DNA of 9,709 nt, taken from the NCBI GenBank assembly GCA_947478985.1, contig CANJYC010000052.1, positions 1 through 9,709 on the forward strand, written 5' to 3'. This DNA is from Acidobacteriota bacterium. GTDB taxonomy: Bacteria; Acidobacteriota; Vicinamibacteria; Vicinamibacterales; UBA2999. The notes below the pieces were generated by a model. It was not told the origin of the DNA, made no database searches, and saw only the letters and a program-made list of their open reading frames with translations. Positions 6,787-9,709 of this stretch are shown piece after piece. Numbering within the stretch: the first letter of the stretch is position 1; every line of letters starts with the position of its first letter. A program made the position numbers and the translations under genes.

Positions 6787-7176
6787 GTGGGCCGCACGCT
6801 GCGCCTCTGGGGACCGGTCATCGCGGCGATGGCGGTGATCTTCTTCGTGTCCTCACTGTCCGAAGCGCCGCTGCCGGATGGCATGTCCGACAAGTCCGGG
6901 CACGGTCTCGGCTACGCGTCCCTGGGCTTCACCGTGGTGCGCGCGGTCGCCGGCGGATTGCCGCGCCGGATCACCTGGCGGATAGCGTTCATCGCGCTGG
7001 CGATCTGTATCGGGTACGGGGTCAGCGACGAGTGGCACCAGTCGTTCGTGCCCGGGCGTACTTCTGATATCGCGGATGTCTACGCCGATGCGGCGGGAGC
7101 GGGTGTGGCGGCGGCGGTCTGCTGGGCGTGGGGTATACTTTGCTCCCGCCCCGCGTCATCGAGGCGTCCGTCATGA
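6787..7176 (+). CDS. VanZ-family membrane protein
   Basis: A 129-aa integral membrane protein. The two conserved VanZ blocks are present: SDKSGHGLGYASLGF (residues 34-48, with D35, K36, H39) and SDEWHQSFVPGRTSDIADVY (80-99, with D81, E82, Q85, R91, D94, D97), followed by a Gly/Ala-rich last helix. VanZ is known from teicoplanin resistance in enterococci, but most family members have no proven role, so no resistance is inferred here. GTG 6787 is chosen because it follows the preceding stop by one base and begins just before the first helix; an earlier GTG at 6742 would lie inside the upstream gene. The stop overlaps the crotonase start by ATGA. Confidence 0.88.
   Translation: MGRTLRLWGPVIAAMAVIFFVSSLSEAPLPDGMSDKSGHGLGYASLGFTVVRAVAGGLPRRITWRIAFIALAICIGYGVSDEWHQSFVPGRTSDIADVYADAAGAGVAAAVCWAWGILCSRPASSRRPS
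7134..7139 (+). promoter_or_regulatory. Candidate internal -10 box before the crotonase gene
   Basis: TATACT (5 of 6 to TATAAT) lies in otherwise very GC-rich coding sequence at the end of the VanZ-like gene, 33 bases before the crotonase ATG. No -35 box is visible. It may give the crotonase-ribH-nusB-lysS part its own transcript, or be chance. Confidence 0.22.
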
Positions 7177-7955
7177 CCTTTGAGAACCTCTTGCTCGAAC
7201 GGGACGGCGCCGTCGTCGTCATCACCATCAACCGTCCCCGTGTTCTCAACGCCCTCAACAACCAGACGCTTGATGACCTGCGCCGAGCGCTGCTCACTTG
7301 CGAGTCGGACCGGGCCGTACGGGCGGTCGTCATCACCGGTGCCGGTGACCGGGCCTTTGTCGCGGGAGCTGATATCAGGGAACTGGCGACTGAGAGCCAG
7401 GCCCACGGCAAGGCGTACGCACAGCGCGGCCAGCAGGTGCTCGATCTCATCGAGCATCTTGGCAAGCCGGTCGTCGCCGCCATCAACGGCTTTGCGCTCG
7501 GTGGCGGCTGTGAGCTGGCCATGGCCTGCACGCTCCGCCTGGCATCTGACACGGCATATTTCGGGCAGCCTGAGATCAACCTCGGCCTCATCCCCGGCTA
7601 TGCGGGTACGCAGCGGCTTCCGCGGCTGGTTGGCAGAGGGATTGCGCTCGACCTGCTGCTCACGGGACGCCAGATCGCGGCCGATGAAGCGCTGCGGATA
7701 GGCCTCGTCAACCGCGTGGTCGCTGCCGGTGCCCTGATGACCGAAGCACGGACGCTGGCCGCGGACCTCGCGCAAAAGGCTCCGATCGCCACGGCGTGCA
7801 TCCTCGAGGCGGTGCACCGTGGCCTCGAGACGTCGCTCGATGCAGCGCAGGATCTTGAAGCGACGCTCTTTGGTCGCGTGGCGGCAACGGCGGACAGTCG
7901 CGAGGGGACGGCGGCGTTTCTCGAGAAACGCGCGCCCGTCTTCATAGGGGAGTAG
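7173..7955 (+). CDS. Enoyl-CoA hydratase/isomerase family protein (crotonase)
   Basis: A 260-aa, normal-length crotonase acting on acyl-CoA thioesters in the cytoplasm. VITINRPRVLNALNNQTLDDL opens the fold in the usual way (residues 16 onward). The CoA and oxyanion-hole segments are AFVAGADIREL (A66) and FALGGGCELAMAC (G111). Both catalytic acids of true enoyl-CoA hydratases are present: E114 in GGGCELA and E134 in GQPEINLGLIPG, matching Glu144 and Glu164 of the rat mitochondrial enzyme. Trans-2-enoyl-CoA hydration is therefore likely; substrate chain length and pathway cannot be told, and no other beta-oxidation gene is in view. ATG 7173 is chosen for the ATGA overlap with the VanZ-like stop and GAGG 8 bases upstream, rather than GTG 7128. 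Confidence 0.93.
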   Translation: MTFENLLLERDGAVVVITINRPRVLNALNNQTLDDLRRALLTCESDRAVRAVVITGAGDRAFVAGADIRELATESQAHGKAYAQRGQQVLDLIEHLGKPVVAAINGFALGGGCELAMACTLRLASDTAYFGQPEINLGLIPGYAGTQRLPRLVGRGIALDLLLTGRQIAADEALRIGLVNRVVAAGALMTEARTLAADLAQKAPIATACILEAVHRGLETSLDAAQDLEATLFGRVAATADSREGTAAFLEKRAPVFIGE

Positions 7956-7982
7956 GCGATGTCCGGGGAACAGGCCACATGA
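7947..7982 (+). other. 7-codon micro-ORF ending on the ribH start
   Basis: A strong Shine-Dalgarno AGGGGAG (7946-7952) spans the crotonase stop and is followed 6 bases later by ATG 7959. That ATG opens MSGEQAT and then TGA at 7980-7982, which overlaps the ribH ATG (7979-7981) as ATGA. The micro-ORF is in a different frame from ribH. It may couple ribH translation to the upstream gene; expression is not shown by sequence alone. Confidence 0.4.
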
Positions 7983-8458
7983 TGGAACGATCAGGCACAC
8001 ACGACGCCGCCGGCTGCCGCTTTGCGGTGGTGGTGTCGCGATTCAACGAGGAGATCACCGAAGGGCTGCTGCGCGGCGCGCGGCTCGTGCTCGAGCAGGC
8101 CTCGGTGAGCGGCGACGACATCACGCTGATGCGCGTGCCCGGCGCCTTCGAATTGCCGATCGCGGCACTGCATGCAGCCGAGACCGGGCGCTTCGATGCC
8201 GTGATCTGTCTCGGGTGCCTGATCAAGGGCGACACAATGCACTTTGAATACATTGCCTCGGCGGCGTCGCATGGGATCATGGATGCCGCCCAGGCGACGG
8301 GCGTCCCGATCACATTTGGCCTGTTGACGACGCTCACCGAGGCGCAGGCTGAGGCACGTTCCGGCGACGGGCCGGAGAACAAGGGACGCGAGGCGGCGCT
8401 TGCCGCCGTGGAGATGGCGACGCTGTTTCGGGCCATGCACGACGAGGCCGGCGCATGA
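7979..8458 (+). CDS. ribH: 6,7-dimethyl-8-ribityllumazine synthase
   Basis: Penultimate riboflavin enzyme: it condenses 5-amino-6-ribitylamino-uracil with 3,4-dihydroxy-2-butanone 4-phosphate to lumazine in the cytoplasm, usually as a large icosahedral or pentameric assembly. At 159 aa it is the usual length. Diagnostic motifs run in order: SRFNEEITEGLLRGA (residues 20-34), RVPGAFELPIAA (52-63), CLGCLIKGDTMHFEYI (77-92, with H88 matching the B. subtilis catalytic His), HGIMDAAQATGVPITFGLLT and GPENKGREAA. ATG 7979 is preferred over ATG 7982 because GGGGA lies 9 bases upstream. No other rib gene is present. The ribH-nusB pairing is common in bacteria, and the stop overlaps the nusB start by ATGA. 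Confidence 0.97.
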   Translation: MMERSGTHDAAGCRFAVVVSRFNEEITEGLLRGARLVLEQASVSGDDITLMRVPGAFELPIAALHAAETGRFDAVICLGCLIKGDTMHFEYIASAASHGIMDAAQATGVPITFGLLTTLTEAQAEARSGDGPENKGREAALAAVEMATLFRAMHDEAGA

Positions 8459-8919
8459 CGGCCCGGGTGGAGCGGCCGGCAGCGGAACGCGGTCCCAAGG
8501 AGTCCCGCCACCGCGGACGTGAGAGCGCGGTGCAGATGCTGTATCAGTGGGAAGTCGGCCGGGTCTCGATGCTCGAGGTGCGGCAGACCTTCTGGACGGG
8601 CCCGGCATCTGAAGATGCGATTCCTGAAGCGAATCGGACTTTCGCGACGGCCCTGGCCGACGGTGTCGCGGCCCATGTGGCCGAAATCGATCCGATCATC
8701 ACCGAAGCGGCCGAGCACTGGCGCATCGAGCGCATGAGCGTGATGGATCGGCTCATTCTGCGGCTGGCGGTGTACGAATTCCTGAAGCAGCCGGAGACGC
8801 CGGCCAGGGTCATCATCAACGAAGCGCTCGAGCTCGCGCGGACGTTCAGCAACGACGACGCCGTGCGCTTCATCAACGGGATCCTCGACGCGATCCGGAA
8901 GAAGCTCGAGCGCGAATGA
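8455..8919 (+). CDS. nusB: Transcription antitermination factor NusB
   Basis: An all-helical RNA-binding protein that with NusE (S10) binds boxA and promotes antitermination of rRNA operons. It is 154 aa, with a 15-residue charged N-terminal extension before SRHRGRESAVQMLYQWEVG. The C-terminal half is typical: MDRLILRLAVYEFL, then ARVIINEALELARTF and FINGILDAIRKKL. It overlaps ribH and lysS by 4 bases on each side (ATGA), so its translation is probably coupled to both. Confidence 0.96.
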   Translation: MTARVERPAAERGPKESRHRGRESAVQMLYQWEVGRVSMLEVRQTFWTGPASEDAIPEANRTFATALADGVAAHVAEIDPIITEAAEHWRIERMSVMDRLILRLAVYEFLKQPETPARVIINEALELARTFSNDDAVRFINGILDAIRKKLERE

Positions 8920-9709
8920 CGACGGTGTCCGAGTCCGATCAGGTAGTGCAGCGGCGCGCCAACCTCGAGGCGCTGCGCGCGCTTGGTATCGACGTGTATC
9001 CGCGGCGATTCGAGGCGACCACCACCATCGATGCGCTCATCGCTGCGCACGGCGCCACGGAGAAGGAGGCGCTCGAGTCCGCTGCGCTGACCACGCGTGT
9101 CGCCGGACGTATTCTTGCCATCCGCAGTTTCGGGAAGGCCACCTTTCTGGTGCTGTCCGACGGCAAGGCGAAACTCCAGATTTACCTGCGGCAGGACGCG
9201 CTCTCGGAGCGCGAGTTCCAGGTGCTGAAGCTGCTCGATTTCGGCGACTGGGTCGGCGTCGAGGGCAAGCTGTTCCGCACCAAGACTGACGAGTTCAGCG
9301 TCTGGGCGTCGACGCTCGAATTCCTCGCCAAGTGCCTGCTGCCGCTGCCGGAGAAATGGCACGGGCTCACCGACGTCGAGACACGCTATCGCCAGCGCTA
9401 CCTCGATCTGATCGTCAGCCCGGAGTCGCGCCGGGTGTTCGAGGTGCGCAGCCGCGTGGTCTCGAGCATCCGCGACTTCCTGATCGCGCGCGGCTATCTC
9501 GAGGTCGAAACGCCGATGATGCAGACGATTGCCGGTGGCGCGCTGGCGCGCCCCTTCGTGACGCACCACAACGCGCTCGACCTGCGGCTCTACATGCGCA
9601 TTGCGCCGGAGCTGTACCTCAAGCGCCTGACTGTCGGCGGGATTGAGCGGGTGTTCGAGATCAACCGCAATTTCCGCAACGAGGGGATCTCCACGCAGCA
9701 CAACCCCGA
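8916..9709 (+). CDS. lysS: Lysyl-tRNA synthetase, class II (partial, 3' end beyond window)
   Basis: Charges tRNA-Lys with lysine in the cytoplasm. The first 264 residues (of roughly 500 in the family) are in view, starting at ATG 8916, which overlaps the nusB stop as ATGA. The N-terminal OB-fold anticodon-binding domain is seen at residues 60-140 (RVAGRILAIRSFGKATFLVL, DGKAKLQIYLRQD, GDWVGVEG). Then come LTDVETRYRQRYLDLI (151-166), class II motif 1 at FLIARGYLEVETPMM with IAGGALARPF, and motif 2 at GGIERVFEINRNFRNEGIS with QHNP at the window edge. Spacing and residues are those of LysRS rather than AspRS or AsnRS. Nothing suggests truncation other than the window edge. Confidence 0.96.
   Translation, partial: MTTVSESDQVVQRRANLEALRALGIDVYPRRFEATTTIDALIAAHGATEKEALESAALTTRVAGRILAIRSFGKATFLVLSDGKAKLQIYLRQDALSEREFQVLKLLDFGDWVGVEGKLFRTKTDEFSVWASTLEFLAKCLLPLPEKWHGLTDVETRYRQRYLDLIVSPESRRVFEVRSRVVSSIRDFLIARGYLEVETPMMQTIAGGALARPFVTHHNALDLRLYMRIAPELYLKRLTVGGIERVFEINRNFRNEGISTQHNP

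Noticed and set aside
7128..7172. Upstream GTG start for the crotonase
   Set aside because: The extra 15 residues are not crotonase-like. ATG 7173 has a Shine-Dalgarno and the ATGA overlap.
7956..7978. FMN riboswitch before ribH
   Set aside because: The gap is far too short for the aptamer, and no matching conserved segments lie upstream in the crotonase coding sequence.
8544..9701. Open frame of 385 codons on the minus strand opposite nusB and lysS
   Set aside because: It is a shadow of two well-conserved housekeeping genes, and its product has no recognisable domain.

Overview
The window is GC-rich, gene-dense bacterial DNA with two oppositely oriented gene blocks. The content (diderm tripartite efflux pump; small membrane protein of a kind I associate with DUF6677; crotonase, ribH, nusB and lysS in a row) suggests an acidobacterium, perhaps class Vicinamibacteria. 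This is judged from memory of gene order and protein character, not from a search.

Left block (bases 1 to 6080, minus strand): an efflux operon read right to left. It runs from a TetR/AcrR-type repressor (TTG start), through a lipoprotein-like periplasmic adaptor (MFP), to a very large ORF that enters the window edge without a stop. That ORF is the standout. An HAE1-type RND permease (residues 1 to about 1009) continues in frame, through a short basic linker and an extra hydrophobic helix that looks like a cleavable signal peptide, into a TolC-family outer-membrane factor. The pump operon therefore encodes the inner-membrane and outer-membrane parts as one polypeptide. The repressor stop and adaptor start share ATGA, and the adaptor stop lies 9 bases before the permease start, so the block looks like one transcript.

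Divergent gap (6081 to 6219): a perfect 6-1-6 palindrome (TGAACA-G-TGTTCA) sits centrally in the spacer of a recognisable promoter reading into the repressor gene. This suggests simple autoregulation of the whole efflux operon.

Right block (6220 to 9709, plus strand): seven tightly packed genes. They are a 131-aa polytopic membrane protein, a 57-aa two-helix membrane protein, a VanZ-family protein, an enoyl-CoA hydratase/isomerase (crotonase), ribH (lumazine synthase), nusB (antitermination factor) and the first 264 codons of lysS (class II lysyl-tRNA synthetase). Most junctions are 4-base overlaps (GTGA or ATGA), so this reads as one operon joining uncharacterised envelope proteins to housekeeping genes. 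A 7-codon micro-ORF with a strong Shine-Dalgarno ends exactly on the ribH start codon.

No tRNA, rRNA, CRISPR array, insertion sequence or long repeat was seen. Apart from the divergent gap there is no stretch over about 100 bases without a gene.
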